A stretch of DNA of 64,000 nt. It comes from CAVOHU01 sp963817885 (GTDB lineage: Bacteria; Acidobacteriota; Vicinamibacteria; Vicinamibacterales; JAKQTR01). The position numbers were made by a program, and so were the translations under genes. Below, piece after piece: positions 57,367 through 64,000 of the stretch. The notes below the pieces were generated by a model. That model did no database searches. It was not told the origin of the DNA and saw only the letters and a program-made list of their open reading frames with translations. The stretch lies in the NCBI GenBank assembly GCA_963817885.1, contig CAWFQE010000003.1:682001-746000 (forward strand). Reading direction: 5' to 3'. How positions within the stretch are numbered: position 1 is the first letter of the stretch; the number at the start of each line of letters is the position of its first letter.

Positions 57367-58521
57367 CATGATCTGCTTCGCGATCGTCACCAGCTGCATG
57401 TTGGAGGTGCCTTCGTAGATCTGGCCGATCTTCGAGTCGCGCCACAACTTCTCGACGGGGTAGTCCTTCACGTATCCGTAGCCGCCATAGAGGTTGATGG
57501 CCAGGGAGGTGACGCGCTCGGCGGCCTCCGACGCGAAGATCTTGCACATGGCCGCCTCGGTCACAAACGGCTTGCCCGAGTCGCGGAGGCGGGCGGCGTT
57601 GTACACCAGCAGCCTCGCCGCTTCGATATCGGTCGCCGCGCGTGCCAGCTGCCCCTGCACGAGCTGGAACTCGCCAATCGCCTTGCCGAACTGCTTGCGC
57701 TCTTTCGCATAGCCAATCGCATGCTCGAGCGCACCGGCCGAGAGCCCGATCATCTGCGCCCCGATGCCGATTCGGCCCTCGTTCAGGGTTTCGATCGCGA
57801 CCTTGTAGCCCTTGCCGATCTCACCGAGCACGTTGGCCTTCGGCACGCGACAGTCCTCGAGGATCAGTTCGCAGGTGCTGCTGGCGCGGATCCCCAGCTT
57901 GTCTTCTTTCCGGCCAACCGTGAAGCCGGTGAAGCCGCGTTCGACGACGAACGCGGTGATGCCTCGGTACCCGGCTTCGGGATTGACGTTCGCGAACACG
58001 ATGAAGATGTCGGCTTCGTTGCCGTTGGTGATCCAGAGCTTGCGGCCCGTGAGGACGAAGTGGTCGCCGTCGGCCACTGCCCTGGTCGTGAGCGCGAACG
58101 CGTCGCTGCCCGAGCCGGACTCCGACAGCGCGTAGGCGCCGACGGTCCCCGTCGCCAGGCGGGGGAGATAGTGCGACTTGATCTCGGCCGAACCCCACCG
58201 GATCATCGCGTTGTTGACGAGCGTGTTCTGGACGTCCACCAGCACGCCCACCGACGGGTCCACTCGCGAGAGCGCCTCCACCGCCAGGACCGCGTGAAAG
58301 AAGCTGCCGCCGCTGCCGCTGAAGGCGTCCGGGATCTCGATGCCCATCACGCCCAGCTCGAACAGCTGGTCGATGAGCGTCCGGGGAATCTTGGCGTGTT
58401 CCTCCATCTCGCGAACGAGCGGCAGCACCTGCGCGGCGGCGAATTCACGGACGCTGTCGCGAAGCAGGATCTCGTCTTCGGATAATTGCGTGAGTGCGGG
58501 TAGCAGGTCTTCTTTGACCAC
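57361..58521 (-). CDS. Acyl-CoA dehydrogenase (short/branched-chain type)
   Basis: This 386-aa flavoenzyme has complete ACAD features: ALSESGSGSDAFAL for FAD/acyl binding, WITNGNEADIFIVFA, KERKQFGKAIGEFQLVQ and the catalytic Glu370 in IYEGTSNMQ. It resembles short/branched-chain (2-methylacyl) dehydrogenases. It oxidises acyl-CoA thioesters and passes electrons to ETF; no etf gene is nearby. The stop codon coincides with the heptamer array. No SD of note; a long purine stretch precedes the ATG. Confidence 0.94.
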   Translation of the reverse strand: MVKEDLLPALTQLSEDEILLRDSVREFAAAQVLPLVREMEEHAKIPRTLIDQLFELGVMGIEIPDAFSGSGGSFFHAVLAVEALSRVDPSVGVLVDVQNTLVNNAMIRWGSAEIKSHYLPRLATGTVGAYALSESGSGSDAFALTTRAVADGDHFVLTGRKLWITNGNEADIFIVFANVNPEAGYRGITAFVVERGFTGFTVGRKEDKLGIRASSTCELILEDCRVPKANVLGEIGKGYKVAIETLNEGRIGIGAQMIGLSAGALEHAIGYAKERKQFGKAIGEFQLVQGQLARAATDIEAARLLVYNAARLRDSGKPFVTEAAMCKIFASEAAERVTSLAINLYGGYGYVKDYPVEKLWRDSKIGQIYEGTSNMQLVTIAKQIMG

Positions 58522-58620
58522 AGTCTTCTCCTGCGTCGGGTTTCATCATGCGCAGTCGCGGCGGGACGTCGTCGCTCCGCGCAGGTTCTGAGACCCGCGC
58601 GCCAGTAATATTCTTAATGG

Positions 58621-58626
58621 TATCAT
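58621..58626 (+). promoter_or_regulatory. -10-like TATCAT before the VWFA gene
   Basis: TATCAT is 51 nt upstream of the GTG at 58678, within an A/T-rich island unusual for this sequence. Confidence 0.35.
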
Positions 58627-58677
58627 GCGAATAGCTGCCAGAAGCCCTGCCGGCAGTAGGATGGAACGGAGAAGCAC

Positions 58678-60813
58678 GTGAGTACCGTCACCCGGACCGC
58701 GACCACCGTGTCCTTCCTGCTCGGCGTCGGCCTGATCGCCGCGCTGGCGGGCCAGCAGGCGGCCGCTCCGCCTCAATCCAAGCCGCCGCAGACCGTTCCG
58801 CCGGCCCAGGGCCAGCCACCGCAGGGACAGCAGCCGCCGCCGGTGTTCCGCGCGGGCGTCAATTTCGTGCGCGTCGACGTGATCGTCACCGACAGGCAGG
58901 GCAACGTCGTCACGGACCTGAAGCAGAGCGACTTCGAGGTCCTCGAGGACGGGAAGCCCCAGAACGTCGAACTCTTCCGGCTCATCAACGCGAACGGCAC
59001 GCCCGGGCCGGGAGAAGAGCAGCCCCGCCGCATCACGAGCGAGTATGCGCAGGAAGCCGAGGCGGCGCGTGACGATGTGCGGCTCTTCGTGATCTTCCTG
59101 GATGACTACCACGTGCGGCTCGGCGCCTCCATGCGCGTCCGGGATCCGCTCATGCAGTTCGTCAAGACGCAGCTCGGCCCGCTAGACATGGTCGCCCTGA
59201 TGTACCCGCTGACGCCGGTCACGGGCCTGACCTTCACGCGCAATCTCGAAAGCGTAGCCACCGAGATCCGGAATTTCCAGGGGCGCAAGTACGACTACCG
59301 CCCGCGCAACGACTTCGAACAGCAGTACGCGATGTACCCGGCGGACACGGTCGAACGCGTGCGGAACGAGGTCACCTGGTCGGCGCTGAAAGGGCTGTTC
59401 GTCAAGCTGGGCGCGATGCGTGAAGGCCGCAAGGCCGTCATTCTGGTCAGCGAGGGGTACACCGGCCTGTTGCCGCCCCAGTTGCGCGATCCCAGTGCGG
59501 CGTTCCCGGGCCTGGGTAACCCCGCCCGCGGCAATCCGAACGCCGGCGACACGCGCGCCGAAGAGACAGCGCGGTTCTTCTCGATGGCCGATCTGCAGAC
59601 CGAGATGCGTGATGTCTACGACACGGCCAATCGCAACAACACGGCCATCTACACGCTGGATCCCCGCGGCCTGCCCGTCAACGAGTTCGAGATCAACGAA
59701 GGCATCGGGTCCCAGACCGACTCGGAGATCCTCCGATCGACGCAGGACACGCTGCGCACCTTGTCCGACGAAACCGACGGCCGTGCCGTCGTGAACCGCA
59801 ACGATCTGTCCGCCGGGCTGAAGCAGGTGATTCGGGACACGAGCGCCTACTACCTGGTCGGCTACAACTCGTCGCGCGGCACGTCCGATGGCAAGTTCCA
59901 CCGCATCGACGTCCGCTTGAAACGGTCCGGGCTCCAGGTCAGGGCGCGGAAGGGGTACTGGGCCTTCACCGCCGAAGAGGCCGCCTCCGCGACGGCTCCG
60001 CCGAAGCCCCGTCCGCCGGCCGCCGTCGAAACCGCGCTCGGCACGGTCGAGGCCAAGCGCCCCGACGCGTTCGTGGCGACCTGGATCGGCACCACCCGGG
60101 GCGAAGGTGGGAAGACAGCGATCACCTTCGTGTGGGAGCCGCTGCCGCCGGTGCATGGCCTGACCAGGCAGGAACCGGAGCGCGTGTCGTTGATGGCAAC
60201 CGACCCGGACGGGTATCCCTACTTCCGGGGCAAGGTCCCGGAAACAGGCGCCGACCAGGACGCCACGAAGGCCACCCCGGCGCCCGGGCAACCCGTGCAG
60301 ATCGCGCGTGCGCCGTCGCGAGTCACCTTCGAGGCCGCGCCGGGCAAGATGGAAGTCCGGATGGCGATCGAGAATGCGGCGGGCCAGGTGATCGACACGG
60401 GCCTGCAGCAGATCGTCGTGCCGGATCTGACAGAGCCCAAGGTGGCGTTGAGCACGCCTCTCGTGATTCGCGCGCGAACCGCGCGCGAGTTCCAGGCGAT
60501 CACGCGGGATCCCGATCCCGTGCCCGTGGCGATTCGCGAGTTCCGAAGAACCGATCGCCTGCTGATTCGCTTCCGCGCCTTCGGCCCGGGCTCGACCGCG
60601 CCCGCGACTTCTGTACGGCTGCTGAACCGGGGCGGACAGCCGATGACCGACCTGCCGGTCCAGGCGCCAGCCACGCCCGACGGGTACTGCCAGGTCGATC
60701 TGCCGCTGGCCGGGCTGGCCTCGGGTGAGTACCTCGTGGAGGTGCGCGCCAAGGGTGCGGCGGCCGAATCCGGAGAAGCCACCGCCCTGATTGCGATGCG
60801 CATTATCAGCTAG
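58678..60813 (+). CDS. Secreted VWFA-related acidobacterial protein (TIGR03436 type)
   Basis: This 711-aa protein starts at GTG behind GGAGAAG. It has a signal peptide and a Pro/Gln-rich linker (to about residue 55), then the typical RVDVIVTDRQGNVVTDLKQSDFEVLEDGKPQ opening of acidobacterial VWFA proteins. The VWA domain has FVIFLDDYHVRLGASMR (MIDAS-like DxxxS variant) and IYTLDPRG. After about residue 400 comes GRAVVNRNDLSAGLKQVIRDTSAYYLVGY and then beta-rich domains. Paralogues are abundant in Acidobacteriota; function is unknown. The TAG stop (60811-60813) merges with a heptamer array. Confidence 0.9.
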   Translation: MSTVTRTATTVSFLLGVGLIAALAGQQAAAPPQSKPPQTVPPAQGQPPQGQQPPPVFRAGVNFVRVDVIVTDRQGNVVTDLKQSDFEVLEDGKPQNVELFRLINANGTPGPGEEQPRRITSEYAQEAEAARDDVRLFVIFLDDYHVRLGASMRVRDPLMQFVKTQLGPLDMVALMYPLTPVTGLTFTRNLESVATEIRNFQGRKYDYRPRNDFEQQYAMYPADTVERVRNEVTWSALKGLFVKLGAMREGRKAVILVSEGYTGLLPPQLRDPSAAFPGLGNPARGNPNAGDTRAEETARFFSMADLQTEMRDVYDTANRNNTAIYTLDPRGLPVNEFEINEGIGSQTDSEILRSTQDTLRTLSDETDGRAVVNRNDLSAGLKQVIRDTSAYYLVGYNSSRGTSDGKFHRIDVRLKRSGLQVRARKGYWAFTAEEAASATAPPKPRPPAAVETALGTVEAKRPDAFVATWIGTTRGEGGKTAITFVWEPLPPVHGLTRQEPERVSLMATDPDGYPYFRGKVPETGADQDATKATPAPGQPVQIARAPSRVTFEAAPGKMEVRMAIENAAGQVIDTGLQQIVVPDLTEPKVALSTPLVIRARTAREFQAITRDPDPVPVAIREFRRTDRLLIRFRAFGPGSTAPATSVRLLNRGGQPMTDLPVQAPATPDGYCQVDLPLAGLASGEYLVEVRAKGAAAESGEATALIAMRIIS

Positions 60814-60993
60814 GCTGGCGGCTCGCGGCTGGCGGCTTGAGGCGAGTTCTGTTGCCGCGATGCTTTCGACCAGTCTGCTTATTTATCTCCCACCGCGACC
60901 GGCGACGCTCGGCGAGTTCCGCACCGGCTCGACGCGATCAAGGCCTTGGGCCTTAAGCCTTAGGCCTTAAGCCTTAGGCCTTAGGCCTTAAGC
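60813..60993. repeat. Two-part heptamer element after the VWFA gene (site 7)
   Basis: The left array (60813-60843) has GGCTGGC, GGCTCGC, GGCTGGC and GGCTTGA; the right array (60942-60993) has GGCCTTG, GGCCTTA, AGCCTTA, GGCCTTA and so on. The unique middle is about 100 bp. The two arrays have opposite base asymmetry, as in sites 2 and 4. Confidence 0.8.
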
Positions 60994-61011
60994 CTGCTGC
61001 CGTCCTCCTCA

Positions 61012-63795
61012 TCAGTGCTGCGGGCCGCCGGGCGCGGAGAGGAATCCCATCGCCAGGTCCTGATCCGCGTTCATCAACACCTTGAGCACCAGGCCTCCCG
61101 TGACGGCGGGGAGGTCGATGACCGTGATGACATCGGCCAGCGAGCTGTACTCCGGGAGCAGGCCTTCCAGCCGGTTCGCTGATCCTCTCAACAATTCCAG
61201 GTTGAACACGACGCCGGGCTCGTCGGGGTACAGCGGGAGGTAGCGGATACCCGATTCGACCAGGTCCTGGAAGAAATGGGTGCCAAACGACAGCTCGGGT
61301 GACTGGCTGCCCCCGCGGCGCGCCGCGATCTCCACCAGCAGGGCGGTATTGCTGATGTCCGAGTAGGTGACGTCGACCCCGAGCTTGATGTCGCCGCGGC
61401 TGCCCCAGCGCCCGGGCCCCATCAGGATGAAGCGCCGCTTGGGCAGCAGCCTGTTCAGCCGGCCCACGGCGCGCCCCACCGACTTGAGCGCCTCGAGGCT
61501 CGAGAGCTCCGCGTAGCGCTCGGGATCGACATACACCACGTGCGTGATGTCGGGGACGCGGCCGTTCGACACGAATCTCCTGGCGGTGAAGACGATCCGC
61601 TCCGGTGGCACGTCGTGGGGAATGCCGGCGGGCGCCGAATCGTCGCCCGAGCTCTGGGGGCGGCACTGCAGCAGGTGAAGATCCTTGCCGTCGTGCGCGA
61701 ATTCGATGTCCACCGGCACGCCGATCTTCTCGCGCAGAAGCCTCAGCAGCGTGCTCAGCTGCGTCATGAACGAGGTGTTCTGGACCAGCCCTTCGAAGGT
61801 CGCCACCAGATTGTCGGGCGACCCGTCCCACGCGATGGGCGAGACGGGCCGCACGCCGTCGCGGTCGCAGATCGAGAACACTTCCTTGAACATCGGGTAG
61901 TGGCGCCCGTACCGCTGGAGCAGGTCCGCGATCTTGACGGTGCCGAAGCGGTTGGCCTCGAGGTTGATGACGTCGGCCTTCCGGGGGGAGTACCGCGCGA
62001 TCTCCGCCGGGCTCACGTTCACGCGCAGCCCGGGCTGGCCCGGCGCCAGCAGCACCGGGAAGTCGTCGTCGAGCCGATCCACGGCGCGCGTGCCGAGGCC
62101 GGGCACCAGCCGCAGCAGGCCGTCCTCGCGCCTGATGCGCGGGGACCAGCGGAACTCGTTATTGCAGAACGCGACGCCCGCAAACGCCGGGAGGTGGTAG
62201 TGTCCCACGCGGGTGCCGACCACCTCCTGGATCATCACCCCCATTTCCTCGTGCAGGTCGAGCAGGCCGCGGGCCGCGCGATACTCGATCGGATCGGGGC
62301 TGAAGATGGAGGCGTAGACCTCCGCGACGGCATCCGCCAGCGACGCCAGGCGCTCGGCTTTCGTCCCGCGGTTGGCGAGGAACAGGCTCTTGTACTTGCC
62401 CGAGAAGGCCGATCCGACCCGGTCTTCGAGCAGGCTCGAGCTGCGCACGATGAGCGGCTGCTCACCGAGGTCATCGAGGGCCAGCGAGAGCCCCTTGACG
62501 ACCTCCTGGGGGAACCGCGAGCTCTTGAAGGCCTGCACGATGTGCGGGTATTCGCGCCGCACCTGTTCGATCTCGGCGTACTTCAGGTTGTGGATGTCCT
62601 GGAGGTGATTGTGATCCAGGAACGCGCCCATGCCGTCCGAGGTGATGAACCAGGTCTTGGGCATCTTCACCGTGCCCACCGCGTCGGCGTACTCCCCGGA
62701 CCGCCGGACGATGTGGTAGGCGAGCAGCAGGCCCGAGCTCTTGCCGCCGAGCTTTCCACGGCTGGCCGAGGGCGAAATCACCCGCTGCACCAGCTCGCTG
62801 AAGTCGTGCACCTCGACGTAGTTCTTCGCGGTGTTGATGTAGTCGAGATCGTCGGTCAGGAAGCGCCGCACCAGCGAGACGCGCAGCCCGAGGTGCACCG
62901 AGCGCGACAGCTCCCGGTCGGCGATGCCCATCTGCTCGAACCGCTCGAGGGCCTCGGCGATGTCGGTCAGCGTGGTGCGCTGGGTTTCGACCGCCTCGAT
63001 GAGGAAGCTGCACTTGTCATCCTTGACCCACTGCTCGATGCTGCGCACGATGTCCTGCTCGTCCAGGTTGCTGGCCGCAATCCGGAACGCGGCGTTGGTG
63101 ATGCGCATCATCTCGTCGAGGCTGGTGCGCTCGACCGGCGTGTTGTCCTCGGACCCGTCGCGCTCGCGGGCGGTGGTGCCCAGTCGCTGCAGGAGGTTCT
63201 GCGCTTCTTCGACGCCGTTCCACGTGAGGTGGTTGATCATCCGCCGCGACACGCGCGTCAGCAGGTGCGGATCGGTCCGGCGCAGGAACTCGATGATGAC
63301 ACGCCAGTCACGCCGGTCGTCGGCCGGAAGCTGCTCCATGGCGACGTGCCAGTTGCGCAGCATGCCGCGCAGCCGGCGGTGCGCCAGGTACTGGCCCAGC
63401 CGCTCGGCGATCGTGTCCAGCAGCTTGCGCTCTTCCTTCAGGAACGGGCCTTCGTCCGCTTTCGGGAACTGTTGCTCGTAGAAGACCTCCACGGCGCCGG
63501 CCAGCTTCCCCATCACCGAAACCGGGGCGCGCATGACCCAGGGCGACTCCACCGCCTGCGGGGGTTCGTAGACGCTGTTCTCGATGGTGATCTTGACCCA
63601 GCAGGCGTCGGGGTGCAGCCAGCCTTCAGGCACCACGTCGAGCAGATCACGGCACACGTCGTCGGGCGAGCGCTCGACGTCGCTGGTCAGATCGTGCACG
63701 CGATAGAGACAGTGCAGTTCTTTGGCGCGCTCGCGAAGGCGATCGAAGATCGTCTCGAACGAGCCATCGGTGGGGGTGGTCGCCGCGTCGCTCAT
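61012..63795 (-). CDS. PEP synthase-like protein (PEP/pyruvate-binding domain) without phosphohistidine domain
   Basis: This 927-aa protein has an N-terminal GAF-like region (about 20-150), helical linker domains, then the ATP-grasp-like PEP/pyruvate-binding domain (about 350-720: GKLGGKSSGLLLAYHIVR ... IVRSSSLLEDRVGSAFSGKYKS ... DIEFAHDGKDLHLLQCRPQ). The phosphohistidine swivel (TSHAA-type) and the PEP-binding TIM barrel of a full PpsA/PpdK are not seen. Instead there is a C-terminal module (RRFILMGPGRWGSRGDIKLGVDV ... IRYLPLYPDEPG) I do not recognise. ATG 63795 follows TATACT by 6 nt. Confidence 0.8.
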   Translation of the reverse strand: MSDAATTPTDGSFETIFDRLRERAKELHCLYRVHDLTSDVERSPDDVCRDLLDVVPEGWLHPDACWVKITIENSVYEPPQAVESPWVMRAPVSVMGKLAGAVEVFYEQQFPKADEGPFLKEERKLLDTIAERLGQYLAHRRLRGMLRNWHVAMEQLPADDRRDWRVIIEFLRRTDPHLLTRVSRRMINHLTWNGVEEAQNLLQRLGTTARERDGSEDNTPVERTSLDEMMRITNAAFRIAASNLDEQDIVRSIEQWVKDDKCSFLIEAVETQRTTLTDIAEALERFEQMGIADRELSRSVHLGLRVSLVRRFLTDDLDYINTAKNYVEVHDFSELVQRVISPSASRGKLGGKSSGLLLAYHIVRRSGEYADAVGTVKMPKTWFITSDGMGAFLDHNHLQDIHNLKYAEIEQVRREYPHIVQAFKSSRFPQEVVKGLSLALDDLGEQPLIVRSSSLLEDRVGSAFSGKYKSLFLANRGTKAERLASLADAVAEVYASIFSPDPIEYRAARGLLDLHEEMGVMIQEVVGTRVGHYHLPAFAGVAFCNNEFRWSPRIRREDGLLRLVPGLGTRAVDRLDDDFPVLLAPGQPGLRVNVSPAEIARYSPRKADVINLEANRFGTVKIADLLQRYGRHYPMFKEVFSICDRDGVRPVSPIAWDGSPDNLVATFEGLVQNTSFMTQLSTLLRLLREKIGVPVDIEFAHDGKDLHLLQCRPQSSGDDSAPAGIPHDVPPERIVFTARRFVSNGRVPDITHVVYVDPERYAELSSLEALKSVGRAVGRLNRLLPKRRFILMGPGRWGSRGDIKLGVDVTYSDISNTALLVEIAARRGGSQSPELSFGTHFFQDLVESGIRYLPLYPDEPGVVFNLELLRGSANRLEGLLPEYSSLADVITVIDLPAVTGGLVLKVLMNADQDLAMGFLSAPGGPQH

Positions 63796-63801
63796 GGGGA
63801 C

Positions 63802-63807
63802 AGTATA
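63802..63807 (-). promoter_or_regulatory. -10-like TATACT, 6 nt before the PEP synthase-like gene
   Basis: On the minus strand TATACT is followed by GTCCCC and ATG. The spacing matches the acyl-CoA dehydrogenase promoter at 54948. Confidence 0.5.
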
Positions 63808-63813
63808 GCGGCA

Positions 63814-63910
63814 GGGGCCAGGCGCCAGGCGCTCGGCGCTCGCCTGGCGGCTCGCGGCTGGCGGTTGGCGGCGATGGGCTTCAGGCCACAGACCACAGAC
63901 CGCAGGCTTC
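63814..63910. repeat. Heptamer array upstream of the PEP synthase-like gene (site 8)
   Basis: Units GGGGCCA, GGCGCCA, GGCGCTC x2, GGCTCGC, GGCTGGC, GGTTGGC are followed by CCACAGA x2 and CCGCAGG near 63886-63906. Further short similar runs continue toward the window end; nothing else was recognised there. Confidence 0.7.
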
Positions 63911-64000
63911 ACGCTGTCGGCCATCGGCCGGTTACGGTGCTGGCCTGGCCTCAAGCCCTACGCCCTGTCTTGTGGCTCGCTGTGCTCGCTCGGAACACGC

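Overview
The window is a gene-dense, very GC-rich stretch of a bacterial chromosome. It fits an Acidobacteriota genome, probably class Vicinamibacteria. The best indicators are a secreted VWFA-related protein of the acidobacterial TIGR03436 type, a serine/threonine kinase with a long periplasmic TPR-like half, large secreted FG-GAP/RCC1 repeat proteins, a DUF1680 (GH127) glycosidase, and a housekeeping gene order that includes cmk-rpsA-ihf/hup. The assignment rests on protein families recognised by eye, not on a database search. No plasmid, phage, IS transposase or CRISPR signature was found.

Layout. 1-5.8 kb: two tandem secreted FG-GAP repeat proteins that share a 90-bp identical block near their 3' ends. 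5.9-12.3 kb: a PAS-rich hybrid histidine kinase, argG (minus strand) and a frameshifted PQQ-type beta-propeller protein. 12.5-16.4 kb: an accessory patch with two VapBC-type toxin-antitoxin pairs, a nucleotidyltransferase/small-protein pair, a secreted hydrolase and tRNA-Thr(CGT). 16.5-31.4 kb: a Ser/Thr kinase with two frameshifts, a fused homocysteine methyltransferase/MTHFR, pdxB, a secreted subtilisin, an SH3/beta-barrel protein, a frameshifted GH127 enzyme, an aldo/keto reductase and a C69 dipeptidase. 31.8-45 kb: a cNMP-binding/FHA protein divergent from uvrA, then a HEAT-repeat protein, an Mpg-type glycosylase, hsp20-degP (minus strand), efp, tdk, a CDP-alcohol phosphatidyltransferase divergent from uvrC, and a membrane protease. 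45-54.7 kb: trpS, scpA, scpB, a convergent and overlapping rluB-like gene, a hydrolase, cmk, rpsA, an HU/IHF gene and a HIT protein. 54.9-63.8 kb: two acyl-CoA dehydrogenases, a LuxR-type response regulator, the VWFA protein and a PEP synthase-like protein.

Functional themes are DNA repair (uvrA, uvrC, Mpg), translation (trpS, efp, rpsA, rluB, tRNA-Thr), chromosome organisation (scpA, scpB, HU/IHF), one-carbon/PLP/arginine metabolism (metF fusion, pdxB, argG), acyl-CoA oxidation, envelope proteolysis and signalling.

The most unusual content is non-coding. Degenerate 7-bp tandem arrays occupy at least eight intergenic sites; the unit differs from site to site. Several arrays begin at a gene's stop codon and supply its TAG. 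A separate roughly 100-bp hairpin element occurs twice, each copy starting 0-1 nt after a TGA stop. Five or more genes have a -10-like hexamer 6-7 nt before the start codon, suggesting leaderless mRNAs. In coding sequence, scpB carries a 15-unit 21-bp minisatellite interrupted by a 2-bp insertion, three other genes carry four single-base insertions, EF-P has Asn at the usual modified Lys/Arg tip, and one acyl-CoA dehydrogenase has Pro where the catalytic Glu normally sits.
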